Source: Methanolobus profundi (lineage in GTDB: Archaea > Halobacteriota > Methanosarcinia > Methanosarcinales > Methanosarcinaceae). From it: a stretch of 64,000 bases of DNA. Shown one piece after another: positions 51,199 through 59,680 of this stretch. Numbering within the stretch: position 1 is the first letter of the stretch; every line of letters starts with the position of its first letter. The notes under the pieces are model-generated. The model did not search any database and was not told the DNA's origin. It saw only the letters and a list, made by a program, of their open reading frames with translations. Made by a program: the position numbers and the translations under genes. The DNA is taken from the NCBI RefSeq assembly GCF_900114835.1, contig NZ_FOUJ01000001.1, positions 372,001-436,000 of the forward strand, given 5' to 3'.

Positions 51199-52161
51199 TT
51201 AAAATAGGGTGAACAGGCCGATGATATATGCAAGATAGACACCAAGTATCACACCGCCTTCCCATCTTTCCAGTTTTCTTCCTGTGATACCGAATATCAC
51301 AAGAAGTACCATTATGAGAAGCATGAACGGGAAATCGTAGTTAAGGGACTGGCTGAGTATTGTAAGTGGTCTTATCTGTGAGGATGCACCGAGAATTAGT
51401 GCTATGTCCATGGTATTTGCACCGAGTATGTTACCTATGGAAATATCCTGATGTCCTTTCAATGTGGAAGAGACCGCAGTGATCAGTTCAGGAAGGGATG
51501 TTCCAAGTGCAACAAGTGTGAGGGCTATTATCATCTCAGGTATTCCCAGCCATTCTGCAATTGTAATACCGGCATCCACAAGGATACGGCTTCCTACGAC
51601 AACAAGCAGTGCACCTACGATAAAGAGTGCAATATCTTTTCTTAACTGGCTTAAGGGGACCTTTTCCCTGAGCTCTTCATTTCCATCAAAGACCGCACGC
51701 TGAAGGCGGAAATTATAATACATGAATCCTACGAACACGAGCAAAAGCAAGATCCCATCGAATGAGGAAACAACACCATCATATGCCACAGCTATCAGAA
51801 GCAGGGCAGAGGTGAGCATAAACCCACCCTTGCGTGTGAAACCATGGAGTTCTACAGGAATTGCCTTGATCAATATTATTGCACCAAGAACAAGACCGAT
51901 GTTGCATATTGCTGAACCTACTGCGTTACCCACTGTCATTTCCACGTGGTCAAGATATGCCGCCATGGCAGAAACAGTGAATTCAGGTGCGGTAGTTGCA
52001 AAGCTCACAATTGTGGCCCCTATGATTATCTTTGGGATGCCACTTTTCTCTGAGATCGAAACTGCAGATTCCACGAACCAGTCAGCACCTTTTGTGATCA
52101 TCAGAAGACTTACAAGCAATAATACAACCGTTACAAGCATGAGGGACCTATACATTTCCAT
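51199..52161 (-). CDS. CaCA-family Na+/Ca2+ (cation) antiporter
   Basis: 320 residues from ATG 52161; an ATG at 52218 would add 19 residues without a ribosome site. Ten hydrophobic segments. The two alpha repeats are GATIVSFATTAPEFTVSAMA and LTLVALGTSLPELITAVSS, each with the ion-binding (T/S)xPE core. They exchange Na+ or H+ for Ca2+ across the membrane. The two halves are in the usual inverted arrangement, with a short hydrophilic loop (FDGNEELREKVPLSQLRKD) between them. Confidence 0.9.
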   Translation of the reverse strand: MEMYRSLMLVTVVLLLVSLLMITKGADWFVESAVSISEKSGIPKIIIGATIVSFATTAPEFTVSAMAAYLDHVEMTVGNAVGSAICNIGLVLGAIILIKAIPVELHGFTRKGGFMLTSALLLIAVAYDGVVSSFDGILLLLVFVGFMYYNFRLQRAVFDGNEELREKVPLSQLRKDIALFIVGALLVVVGSRILVDAGITIAEWLGIPEMIIALTLVALGTSLPELITAVSSTLKGHQDISIGNILGANTMDIALILGASSQIRPLTILSQSLNYDFPFMLLIMVLLVIFGITGRKLERWEGGVILGVYLAYIIGLFTLF

Positions 52162-52231
52162 GGGATTTAAAAGTAAGTGAGAGAAATGTAAGAATAATAG
52201 GAAGCAATCACATATCATGAATAGCTAAACC

Positions 52232-52256
52232 GACCCGAAGGGTCCGGCGAAGCCGG
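52232..52256. repeat. two tandem GC hairpins with GAA triloops
   Basis: GACCC-GAA-GGGTC (52232-52244) is directly followed by CCGGC-GAA-GCCGG (52244-52256), sharing one base. They stand in an otherwise AT-rich 416-bp spacer. A third GC hairpin, CGCCGC-CT-GCGGCG, lies at 52505-52518 before the end of the VIT gene. They could be terminators, RNA sites or repeats. No gene is seen in the spacer. Confidence 0.5.
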
Positions 52257-52577
52257 CACGATCCTAAAAAGTGCAAGAAATGTTCGTGCTTTCATTTTTT
52301 GTCTGCATGTAAACAAGGATTTTCACAGACTTTATAGTTGACCAAAATAAAAAATAATATCAACCTGCATGGAAATTGCACAGCTAAACATTCCATAATG
52401 TTTATTTTTCTCATCGTAGCATATTTTTTCCACGAATTACAACTTTGATCCTGTAATTACCATAATTGTATTATTTACATAGTCTTCCTGACAGTGATGG
52501 AACGCGCCGCCTGCGGCGGATGGTCGCTTTGTTCTTTGTTTTCTGTTAAGTGTTGCTGGAGGTCTGAATGAAATTCA

Positions 52578-53135
52578 TCACTCCAGTCCAAGCATTGTAA
52601 CTGCTGCTACTATCATAATTCCAAGGGCTACCATACGAACTGAGTGTTTTATCATACTCTGCTTTGCCAGCTTTCCTGAGTATACTCCGAGTATCGACAG
52701 GACAACTATGCTGCAAATTATTGCCACTTCGAGCATGTATTCATCAAGAAGCAGGAATGGAAGTATCGGAACAAGGGAACCTAAGAAACTTGCTCCTCCG
52801 TGGAAGAAGGAGTCGCTCCATATCTTCTTTTTAGCTTCCTCTTCCAGTCTTGTGCTGTTGAGGCTGCGCAGGAGGGGCTTTTCCATTTCTGCCAGCTTTC
52901 CGAATTCCACTGCGCTCTCTGCCAGATATGAGCCAACACCATTTGTGAGTGCCAGTGCCACTGCGCCACCCAATGCGGCATTAATGACAATGGTAGGGTC
53001 ATCAGATACATGTGATGTACCTATCACAACACCAAGAACTGCGAGTATACCATCGATACTACCAAGAATGATATAGCGTCCATGTTCTGTTTTCAACTTA
53101 AATCGTCTTTTTTTGAAAGATCCTGTATTATTCAT
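52578..53135 (-). CDS. VIT1/CCC1-family membrane transporter
   Basis: 185 residues, five hydrophobic segments. GRYIILGSIDGILAVLGVVI is the conserved first helix, NGVGSYLAESAVEFGKLAEM the second with the metal-facing charged residues, and a cytoplasmic charged stretch precedes GGASFLGSLVPILPFLL. VIT1 proteins move Fe2+ or Mn2+ in exchange for protons. It is a short archaeal version. ATG at 53135. Confidence 0.85.
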   Translation of the reverse strand: MNNTGSFKKRRFKLKTEHGRYIILGSIDGILAVLGVVIGTSHVSDDPTIVINAALGGAVALALTNGVGSYLAESAVEFGKLAEMEKPLLRSLNSTRLEEEAKKKIWSDSFFHGGASFLGSLVPILPFLLLDEYMLEVAIICSIVVLSILGVYSGKLAKQSMIKHSVRMVALGIMIVAAVTMLGLE

Positions 53136-53273
53136 GATTACCTTCTGGTCTTGAAATCAAACTCATGTTAGATATACACACAAAGCTTTTTTTCTTTTTC
53201 GGATATTGAACAAGGTTAAGCTTATTGCACATGATAAAAATACAGACCCGACAACCCATAAAGGAATGGTCCC

Positions 53274-54155
53274 ATGAAAGTTCACCCAAGATGTTCATAT
53301 TGCCTGCTCTCCAGGGTACACCAGGAAGCGGAACTGTCTACCGATGACGAAGAACTGATGCACAAAGCAGTTCTCGGCGGAATTGAAGTACTGAATTCCC
53401 TCTATGAGCCAGGAATGCCTGCCGCAGAGCTGTCCACTCCAATGCACAGGAAAGCCTATGAGATCCTTAATGATAATGATCCATATCGTAGTGTGAAAGA
53501 ACTGAGCAGTCAGACAGCAGCCAGGTTCATGCCGGTGATCCGTTCATATGTATTTAATGAAGATGGTGATGATATCGCCACGTTCAAACGCGCTGTCCTT
53601 GCGGCAGTTATAGGGAACTATTTCGACTATGGTGTTATGGGCCTTGAAGTGCCTATCGATGTGTTCGATGATACTTTCAGGGAACACTTCAAGCGCGGAC
53701 TGGACATAGATGACACTGACAGGATGCTGGATAAGCTTAGCAATGTCGTATATCTGGCTGATAACTGCGGAGAGATACTTATCGACACTCTTGTGTTCGA
53801 GATCATCAGGAAAATGGGTGGAAAGATAACCCTTGTTGTAAGGGGTGCTCCCATACTGAACGATGTCACAATGGATGAGATCGAAGAGTTCGGTATTGCC
53901 GATAAGGTAGACAGGGTTCTTACAACAGGTTCTAATGCAATAGGTGTTCGTTTCGAGGAAGCTCCACAGGAGCTCAAAGATGCACTGGACAACGCATCAC
54001 TCATTATAAGTAAAGGAATGGCAAATTACGAGACACTGTCAGAAGAGAATTATAGACCAATAGCATATTTACTTAAGGTGAAGTGCGATCCCGTAGGGGA
54101 GGATATCGGTGCACCTAAAGGCTGCTCAGTGGCCCGTTTATTGGAAGAGGAGTGA
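53274..54155 (+). CDS. DUF89/ARMT1-like damage-control phosphatase
   Basis: 293 residues. CxxC (C8, C11) in HPRCSYCLL, an N-terminal helical domain and the metal/phosphate site DNCGEILIDTL, with VRGAPILNDVTMDEIEEFG and ISKGMANYETLSE, all typical of DUF89 (COG1578). Family members are divalent-metal (Ni, Co or Mn) dependent phosphatases that remove damaged phosphometabolites. It is followed after 6 bp by a CooT-like gene, so both are one transcript. Substrate unknown. Confidence 0.9.
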   Translation: MKVHPRCSYCLLSRVHQEAELSTDDEELMHKAVLGGIEVLNSLYEPGMPAAELSTPMHRKAYEILNDNDPYRSVKELSSQTAARFMPVIRSYVFNEDGDDIATFKRAVLAAVIGNYFDYGVMGLEVPIDVFDDTFREHFKRGLDIDDTDRMLDKLSNVVYLADNCGEILIDTLVFEIIRKMGGKITLVVRGAPILNDVTMDEIEEFGIADKVDRVLTTGSNAIGVRFEEAPQELKDALDNASLIISKGMANYETLSEENYRPIAYLLKVKCDPVGEDIGAPKGCSVARLLEEE

Positions 54156-54161
54156 TATAGT

Positions 54162-54350
54162 ATGTGTGAACTTAAGGTGATCCTTGATAATGGTGAGTCC
54201 CGTGATGTCGTAATGGAATCCGTTACAAAGATGGTCGTTAACGGAGATGACGTCGATCTTTACGGTATACTCGGAGAGAAAAAGACTGTTAAAGGCTCGA
54301 TAAAGGAGATCAGCTTCGCAGCGGGGGAAGCTATAATAATTCAAAAGTGA
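54162..54350 (+). CDS. cooT: CooT-family nickel-binding protein
   Basis: 62 residues. MCELKVILDNG with Cys at position 2, MVVNGDDVDLYGILGEKKTV and KGSIKEISF match the CooT family, whose dimer binds Ni(II) through the N-terminal Met-Cys. In carboxydotrophs CooT helps Ni delivery to CO dehydrogenase. This genome has CODH (cdh) genes 6.6 kb downstream. GAGGAGTGATA precedes the ATG. Coupled to the DUF89 phosphatase. Role in Ni supply to Cdh is inferred. Confidence 0.85.
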   Translation: MCELKVILDNGESRDVVMESVTKMVVNGDDVDLYGILGEKKTVKGSIKEISFAAGEAIIIQK

Positions 54351-54435
54351 GTATTATATATTCATATTTTTACATAATTATCAGATTTGAAATCAGGTAT
54401 GTTGAATTAAATAGATCAGATAGGAAGGAACTAAG

Positions 54436-55443
54436 ATGTCAAAAGTAAAAGTTGCAATAAATGGATATGGTACTATTGGTAAACGTGTTGCTGATGCAGT
54501 TACCATGCAGGATGATATGGAGATAATCGGTGTTGCTAAGACAAGACCTAACTATGAGGCATTCGTTGCACACGACAAGGGATATGATGTCTACACACTT
54601 GCTGACAGGGTCGATGCAATGACCAGCGCAGGTATCCCTGCAGCAGGAACCGTTGAAGATATGATATCAAAGGCCGATGTGGTCGTTGACTGTACACCAG
54701 GCGGTGTTGGTGAGAAGAACAAGGCACTTTACGAAAAAGCAGGTGTAAAGGCTATCTGGCAGGGTGGCGAGGACCATGATCTTGCAGGTTGTTCATTCAA
54801 TGCAGAGGCAAACTATGCAGAAGCACTCGGAAAGGACTTCGTTAGAGTGGTATCCTGTAACACAACAGGTCTGTGCAGAGTTATCTATCCACTTGACCAG
54901 GAATATGGTGTCAAGAAGGTAAGAGTAACACTCATGAGAAGAGCTGCAGATCCAAATGATATCAAGACCGGTCCTATCAATGCTATCGTTCCTAACCCGA
55001 TCAAGCTTCCTTCACACCACGGTCCTGATGTAAAGTCCGTTATACCACACATCAACATCACATCAACCGCAGTCAAGCTGCCAACAACTTTGATGCACCT
55101 TCACACACTCAACATCGAGCTTGAGAAAGAATGCACAGCAGATGATGTAAAGGCTATCTTTGCAAAGCAGCCACGTGTAAGGATGGTAGGACAGGGTATC
55201 ACCTCAACAGCCGAGGTAATGGAGCTCGGAAAGGACCTTGGACGTCCAAGAGGCGACATGTGGGAGAACTGTGTCTGGGAAGACTCTGTCACAATGTACG
55301 AGGGAGAGCTTTACTTCTTCCAGGCGATCCACCAGGAATCCGATGTAATTCCTGAAAATGTCGATGCTATCCGTGCCATGATGGAACTTGAATCCGATGG
55401 TGCAAAGTCCGTAGCAAAGACCAACAAGGCAATGGGACTCTAA
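54436..55443 (+). CDS. gap: type II glyceraldehyde-3-phosphate dehydrogenase
   Basis: 335 residues. Rossmann motif INGYGTIGKRVADAV, catalytic C141 (VVSCNTTGLCR), archaeal-type SLPSHHGPDVKSV-like segment (LPSHHGPDVKSV). It interconverts glyceraldehyde-3-phosphate and 1,3-bisphosphoglycerate with NADP+/NAD+. In methanogens it runs mainly in gluconeogenesis. GGAAGGAACTAAG precedes the ATG. It is followed by the IMPase/FBPase-like and NAD kinase genes in the same direction, consistent with a gluconeogenic and NADP group. Confidence 0.96.
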   Translation: MSKVKVAINGYGTIGKRVADAVTMQDDMEIIGVAKTRPNYEAFVAHDKGYDVYTLADRVDAMTSAGIPAAGTVEDMISKADVVVDCTPGGVGEKNKALYEKAGVKAIWQGGEDHDLAGCSFNAEANYAEALGKDFVRVVSCNTTGLCRVIYPLDQEYGVKKVRVTLMRRAADPNDIKTGPINAIVPNPIKLPSHHGPDVKSVIPHINITSTAVKLPTTLMHLHTLNIELEKECTADDVKAIFAKQPRVRMVGQGITSTAEVMELGKDLGRPRGDMWENCVWEDSVTMYEGELYFFQAIHQESDVIPENVDAIRAMMELESDGAKSVAKTNKAMGL

Positions 55444-55470
55444 AACCAGTTAATACTTGAGACAGGCTCT

Positions 55471-56289
55471 ATGCAGTGCACAGGCGATCTCCTGGAACTG
55501 AGTGAAAGGATAGCTGATGCAGTGCATAATGCCATTGATGGACTTGTCGGCACATCTGATGCCGGCCGGGTCCTTTATACAGGGGCGGACGGAACACCCA
55601 CAAAACTAATTGATGATGTTTCCGAAAAAGCTATTTTTGAACTGCTGGTGAAAGAGGATACCCCATTCAGGGTTATCAGTGAGGAAGCAGGGGAAAAGAT
55701 AATTGGTACCTCTCCTGATCATACGATGGTGATCGATCCCATAGATGGGACCTATAATGCTTCTCAGGGTATCCCGTTCTATTCTCTTTCGATCGCAGTC
55801 ACCACAAAGGACCTGAATGATATCCGTTTTGGGTATGTGCAGAACCTTGCTACAGGTGATACATTCCATGCTGAGGTCGGAAAGGGTTCGTACTATAATG
55901 GTAAAAGAATATCAACATCTGATAATCAGGATATCAGCAGATTCTGCGTAAGTATTTACGGTTACAGGAACAATATATCTGATGCTTCCAGGCTCTCTGA
56001 GAATGTCAGAAGGGTCAGATCGCTTGGAAGTGTGGCACTTGAACTATGCTATGTTGCAGCGGGGATGACCGATGCATTCGCAGATGTCAGGGGGACTATG
56101 CGTATGACAGATATTGCTGCAGGCAAGCTTATTGTAGAAGAGGCCGGAGGTATTGTTACCAACGGATACGGTGAATCTTTAAAGTTAGAGGACAATGTAA
56201 TGAGTAGGGATAGTGTGATCGCATCGAACGGACTTGCACATGAAATGATCTTAAAGCTTTCAACAGGGGTAGTACATGAAGGTCAGTAA
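55471..56289 (+). CDS. IMPase/FBPase-family phosphatase (archaeal type IV, SuhB-like)
   Basis: 272 residues. E71-E72 (VISEEAGE) and D89-P-I-D92-G-T94 form the Mg2+/phosphate site, with a second Asp in MTDIAAGKLI. Archaeal members hydrolyse fructose-1,6-bisphosphate, inositol monophosphate or NADP+. It overlaps nadK by 14 bp. In some methanogens the two are one polypeptide (NADP phosphatase/NAD kinase), so control of NAD(P) levels is as plausible as gluconeogenesis after gap. Confidence 0.92.
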   Translation: MQCTGDLLELSERIADAVHNAIDGLVGTSDAGRVLYTGADGTPTKLIDDVSEKAIFELLVKEDTPFRVISEEAGEKIIGTSPDHTMVIDPIDGTYNASQGIPFYSLSIAVTTKDLNDIRFGYVQNLATGDTFHAEVGKGSYYNGKRISTSDNQDISRFCVSIYGYRNNISDASRLSENVRRVRSLGSVALELCYVAAGMTDAFADVRGTMRMTDIAAGKLIVEEAGGIVTNGYGESLKLEDNVMSRDSVIASNGLAHEMILKLSTGVVHEGQ

Positions 56290-57109
56290 AATTGGGATAG
56301 TATCGCGCTTTGATCAGCAGGATGCTCTTGATATGGTCAGGAAGATCCACGATGAGTTCAGTTCAAAGGTGGATATCGTACTCTCTCCTAAGACCGGTAA
56401 GCATCTTGGGCTAACAGAGAACACTCTTCCGGTGGAGGAAATGCGTGCGGCTGGTGTCCAGATGATAATCTCGGTCGGTGGTGACGGCACGGTCCTCAGG
56501 AACATATCAAAGATGGATGACCCGCTTCCGGTCCTTGGTATAAATATGGGTACACTTGGTTTCCTTGTGGATATCCCTCCAGAGGATGCGATAACGGGTA
56601 TCGGGGATGTGCTTAAAGGTTTCACGTATACTGAACGGTCAAGGCTCAGTGTGCATCTGAACGGAAAAAGGCTTCAGGATGCTACCAATGAGATCGTTCT
56701 TATAACAGCCAGGCCGGCAAAGATCCTTACATTTAGAATTGCAGTGGATAATTCAGAGATAGAGGATATGAGGGCTGACGGGATCGTTGTTGCGACACCT
56801 ACCGGGTCAACCGCGTATGCTATGAGTGCAGGGGGGCCGATAGTCGATCCTCGTGTAGATGCATCGATCATTGTGCCGATAGCTCCGTTCAAATTATCTG
56901 CAAGGCCCTGGATAGTTCCGGGTGATAGCAATATTAAAGTGGAAATGACAATTCCTGAGAAAGAGGCGGTCATTGTCATAGATGGTCAGCATTCCTATGC
57001 TATGAAGGAGAATGATGTTGTCACGATCACCAGGGGGCAGAATCCTGCAAGGTTTGTGAGCAGCTCTGTTAATGGCTTTTATGAAAAGGTGCAGAGCAAG
57101 CTTGCCTGA
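56276..57109 (+). CDS. nadK: NAD kinase
   Basis: 277 residues. GGDGT (68-72) is the ATP site; the NE motif (TNEIVLITARP), ADGIVVATPTGSTAYAMSAG and GPIVDPR complete the family. It makes NADP+ from NAD+ with ATP or polyphosphate. The start lies inside the upstream phosphatase gene (14-bp overlap), and AGGGGTAG gives a ribosome site there. No terminator is seen after it; a TATA (TTATATAAT) for the next gene is at about 57250. Confidence 0.95.
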   Translation: MKVSKIGIVSRFDQQDALDMVRKIHDEFSSKVDIVLSPKTGKHLGLTENTLPVEEMRAAGVQMIISVGGDGTVLRNISKMDDPLPVLGINMGTLGFLVDIPPEDAITGIGDVLKGFTYTERSRLSVHLNGKRLQDATNEIVLITARPAKILTFRIAVDNSEIEDMRADGIVVATPTGSTAYAMSAGGPIVDPRVDASIIVPIAPFKLSARPWIVPGDSNIKVEMTIPEKEAVIVIDGQHSYAMKENDVVTITRGQNPARFVSSSVNGFYEKVQSKLA

Positions 57110-57295
57110 ACAGCAGCGTGACCTTTGTATCTTGTAAATATATCTGGATAATTCGTAAAATCAGCATTAAATTGCCTTCTATACACTAGATAAACATTGC
57201 TCTTCAACATTTGTTGAAAAGCTACAAAATACCTTAAAAAACCTAACAGTTATATAATGGGACTGGAAATTCACACCAATCACAGGAGTCAAACC

Positions 57296-58468
57296 ATGTC
57301 AGAAAATAAGGATTACTCAAGAAACAAGCTTATGGATCAGTTGAATTTGCCACCTCTTGATATTGAGATCTGCGATGTGACGCTCAGAGATGGTGAGCAA
57401 ACACCTGGAGTGGTCTTTACAAGGGAAGAGAAGATCGCCCTTGCGACAGAGCTTGACTCAGTTGGTGTTGATATTATCGAGGCAGGTTTCCCTGTTGTCT
57501 CTGTCTCTGAAAAGGCTGTAGTTAAGGAAATAGCTAACCTGGGTCTTGATGCACGCACATGTTGTCTTGCCAGGTCAAAGGTAAGTGATGTTGAGACAGC
57601 TGTGGATTGTGATGTTGATTTCGTCAGCATATTCATTGCAATGTCAGATCTCCATCTTAAATACAAGTATCACAAGAGCTGTGCGGAGATGTTCTCATGT
57701 GCAATGGAGGCTGTGCAGTATGCCAAGGACCACGGTGTTGGTGTAAGGTTCGCAGCTGAGGATGGAAGCAGAACTGATGTAGAGGTACTGAAGACCGCTT
57801 TCAGGGCAGCTGAGGAATACAAAGTGGACTATGTAAGTATAGCTGACACGATCGGTATACTGAACCCCAGCACTACCTATTATCTTGTAAATGAGATCAA
57901 GAAGACCGTTGATACTCCTGTCTGTATCCACTGCCATAATGATCTTGGAATGGCAACTGCAAATACCCTTGCTGCTGCAGAGGCAGGTGCAAAGCAACTT
58001 CATACTACTGTAAATGCAATAGGTGAAAGAGCAGGTAATGCTTCACTTGAAGAGGTCCTTGTTGCACTGAGGATCCAGTATGGTATTGAAAGGTATGATA
58101 CTACAAAGCTCACTGAGCTTTCAAAGATGGTAAATGAATATTCAGGGCTCAAACCTGCAGTGAACAAGGCAATTGTCGGTGAGCACACATTCTCGCATGA
58201 ATCCGGTATACATGTCTGTGCAATTCTGGAAGAACCACGTACATATGAGCTGTTCAGCCCGGAGATGGTAGGTGGAAAGCGTCATCTCATCGTAGGTAAA
58301 CATACGGGAATGAAAGCTTTGACAGGTATTGTCGGAGATATGGGACACGAACTTTCAAAAGAGCAACTTGCATCACTTCTTGACAGGATAAAGAACTGTA
58401 CTGAAACAAAGCACGGTATCTCTCCTGAAAGACTTGAATCTATGATAAAAGAAACAAAACAGCATTAA
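57296..58468 (+). CDS. aksA: homocitrate synthase-family protein, AksA-like
   Basis: 390 residues from ATG 57296 with GGAG 9 bp upstream; the ATG at 57257 lies within the TATA box and is not the start. DVTLRDGEQTPGVVFTREEK, HCHNDLGMATANTLAAAEAG and AIGERAGNASLEEVLVAL are the LeuA/HCS signatures. AksA condenses acetyl-CoA with 2-oxoglutarate and homologues in coenzyme B biosynthesis. LeuA or CimA-like enzymes are alternatives; the shorter length without a LeuA regulatory domain favours AksA. Its end overlaps the next convergent gene by 4 bp. Confidence 0.85.
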   Translation: MSENKDYSRNKLMDQLNLPPLDIEICDVTLRDGEQTPGVVFTREEKIALATELDSVGVDIIEAGFPVVSVSEKAVVKEIANLGLDARTCCLARSKVSDVETAVDCDVDFVSIFIAMSDLHLKYKYHKSCAEMFSCAMEAVQYAKDHGVGVRFAAEDGSRTDVEVLKTAFRAAEEYKVDYVSIADTIGILNPSTTYYLVNEIKKTVDTPVCIHCHNDLGMATANTLAAAEAGAKQLHTTVNAIGERAGNASLEEVLVALRIQYGIERYDTTKLTELSKMVNEYSGLKPAVNKAIVGEHTFSHESGIHVCAILEEPRTYELFSPEMVGGKRHLIVGKHTGMKALTGIVGDMGHELSKEQLASLLDRIKNCTETKHGISPERLESMIKETKQH

Positions 58469-59058
58469 TAATCCATTAATGCTTCTTTTTTCCTTCTTGA
58501 ATTATGCCTGATCTCTGTGTCATTAACAGCTCCGTCCTCATCATCTTTTTCAAAGTGGCTGTCGTCGTAATAATTCATCTCATCGTTCTCGAGTATGATG
58601 ACGTAGTCTGCAGAGTTTCTCAGAGCGGTTGAAAAGCCCGGTTCTACTCCAAATATTATAGTTTCTTTGCCATGTTCATTGGCTTTGTTCAGGAGTGGTT
58701 TGAAATCCGCATCCCTTGTAACAAGTGCTATGGTATCGATGGTCGGATTGTATACCAGTTCCATTCCTTCCACGGCAAGTCTTACATCCACATCGCTTGA
58801 ACATATTATAGGTTCAAAACCATTGTTCTCGATAGCCTCTACCAGTTTATCAGAAGCATACTGGTTCAGGAAGACCCTTCCTATCTTTACGTTCCCGTAT
58901 TCTTTCAGGACATCCCTGATCTCTTCGAGGTTCACATTGAACTCTTTGCGCAATACGTTAGGACCATCTACAAGAAGACCTATGCTTCGTCTTCCTGTCT
59001 CTTTTTTAGTACTAAGGTATTTTACAATTGAATTCAGTCCGGTTTTCACATTAGCCAT
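58465..59058 (-). CDS. NYN/PIN-like domain protein (TIGR00288 family)
   Basis: 197 residues. RSIGLLVDGPNVLRKEFNVN, VKIGRVFLNQYASDKLVEAI, VDVRLAVEGMELVYNPTIDT and IALVTRDADFKPLLNKANEH give the conserved Asp set of NYN nucleases (D near GLLVDGPN, D in SSDVDV, D in TRDADF). These are probable RNases. The Asp/Arg-rich C-terminus is disordered. The end overlaps the convergent aksA-like gene by 4 bp. Target unknown. Confidence 0.88.
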   Translation of the reverse strand: MANVKTGLNSIVKYLSTKKETGRRSIGLLVDGPNVLRKEFNVNLEEIRDVLKEYGNVKIGRVFLNQYASDKLVEAIENNGFEPIICSSDVDVRLAVEGMELVYNPTIDTIALVTRDADFKPLLNKANEHGKETIIFGVEPGFSTALRNSADYVIILENDEMNYYDDSHFEKDDEDGAVNDTEIRHNSRRKKEALMDY

Positions 59059-59263
59059 GTTTCCTCTCTATAATTATAATATGACCGATCAGAACGATCG
59101 TGTCAGACAAATATCAATAATTGCAATATATGGGTATATGTTTGGCTCAAAGGCACGTCATAAATATTATTACTATATGATCTTAACTTTATATGATATA
59201 ACTGTTACTGGGGCCGCACGCTATTATGAGTATTTATGAATACTTAATGGTGCAATATCGGTG

Positions 59264-59680
59264 TCAAATAATATCTGACATCGATCTCTTTGTGACCTCT
59301 GTACCTGGTTTGCTACTATTTTTCAGAATAAAATAGTTTGCAAGCCTCCCACCAACTCTCTTTCTAGTAAAAAGGATTTCTCCGCCATGTTTTATAAACG
59401 TATCCATCACTTCTTCGAACTGTCCCCGTTCCATGTCCGATAGTTCTATCAGGCTCTCACCGTCAAGTATCCAGTTATAGACCTTCAGAAGATTTATCTC
59501 TCTTACCCGCTTCAGTCCTTCTGTGTCTTTATATTCGTCAACATAGATCGAGCGTTTGAGTTCCGGTGACCATCCTGCTAGTTTCTCCTGCATGTCGATA
59601 AATTGTACAGGGATAACTTCGCCTTCTTCAGGTCTTGGAAAAACTCTGGCAAGATTATTCCTTGCTCCTGCCAACAGCAT
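59264..59680 (-). CDS. conserved protein of unknown function coupled to rhomboid
   Basis: 138 residues from ATG 59680, formed by the TGATG overlap with the rhomboid stop (an in-frame GTG at 59683 is the alternative). The sequence (MLLAGARNNLARVFPRPEEG, VQFIDMQEKLAGWSPELKRS, LKVYNWILDGESLIELSDME) looks soluble, with a short C-terminal winged-helix-like GGEILFTRKRVGGRLANYFI. I do not recognise the family. Tight coupling suggests a regulator or partner of the rhomboid. Confidence 0.7.
   Translation of the reverse strand: MLLAGARNNLARVFPRPEEGEVIPVQFIDMQEKLAGWSPELKRSIYVDEYKDTEGLKRVREINLLKVYNWILDGESLIELSDMERGQFEEVMDTFIKHGGEILFTRKRVGGRLANYFILKNSSKPGTEVTKRSMSDII

Noticed and set aside
57257-57295. 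Earlier ATG for the AksA-like gene
   Set aside because: This ATG overlaps the TATA box; GGAG before 57296 fits the later start.
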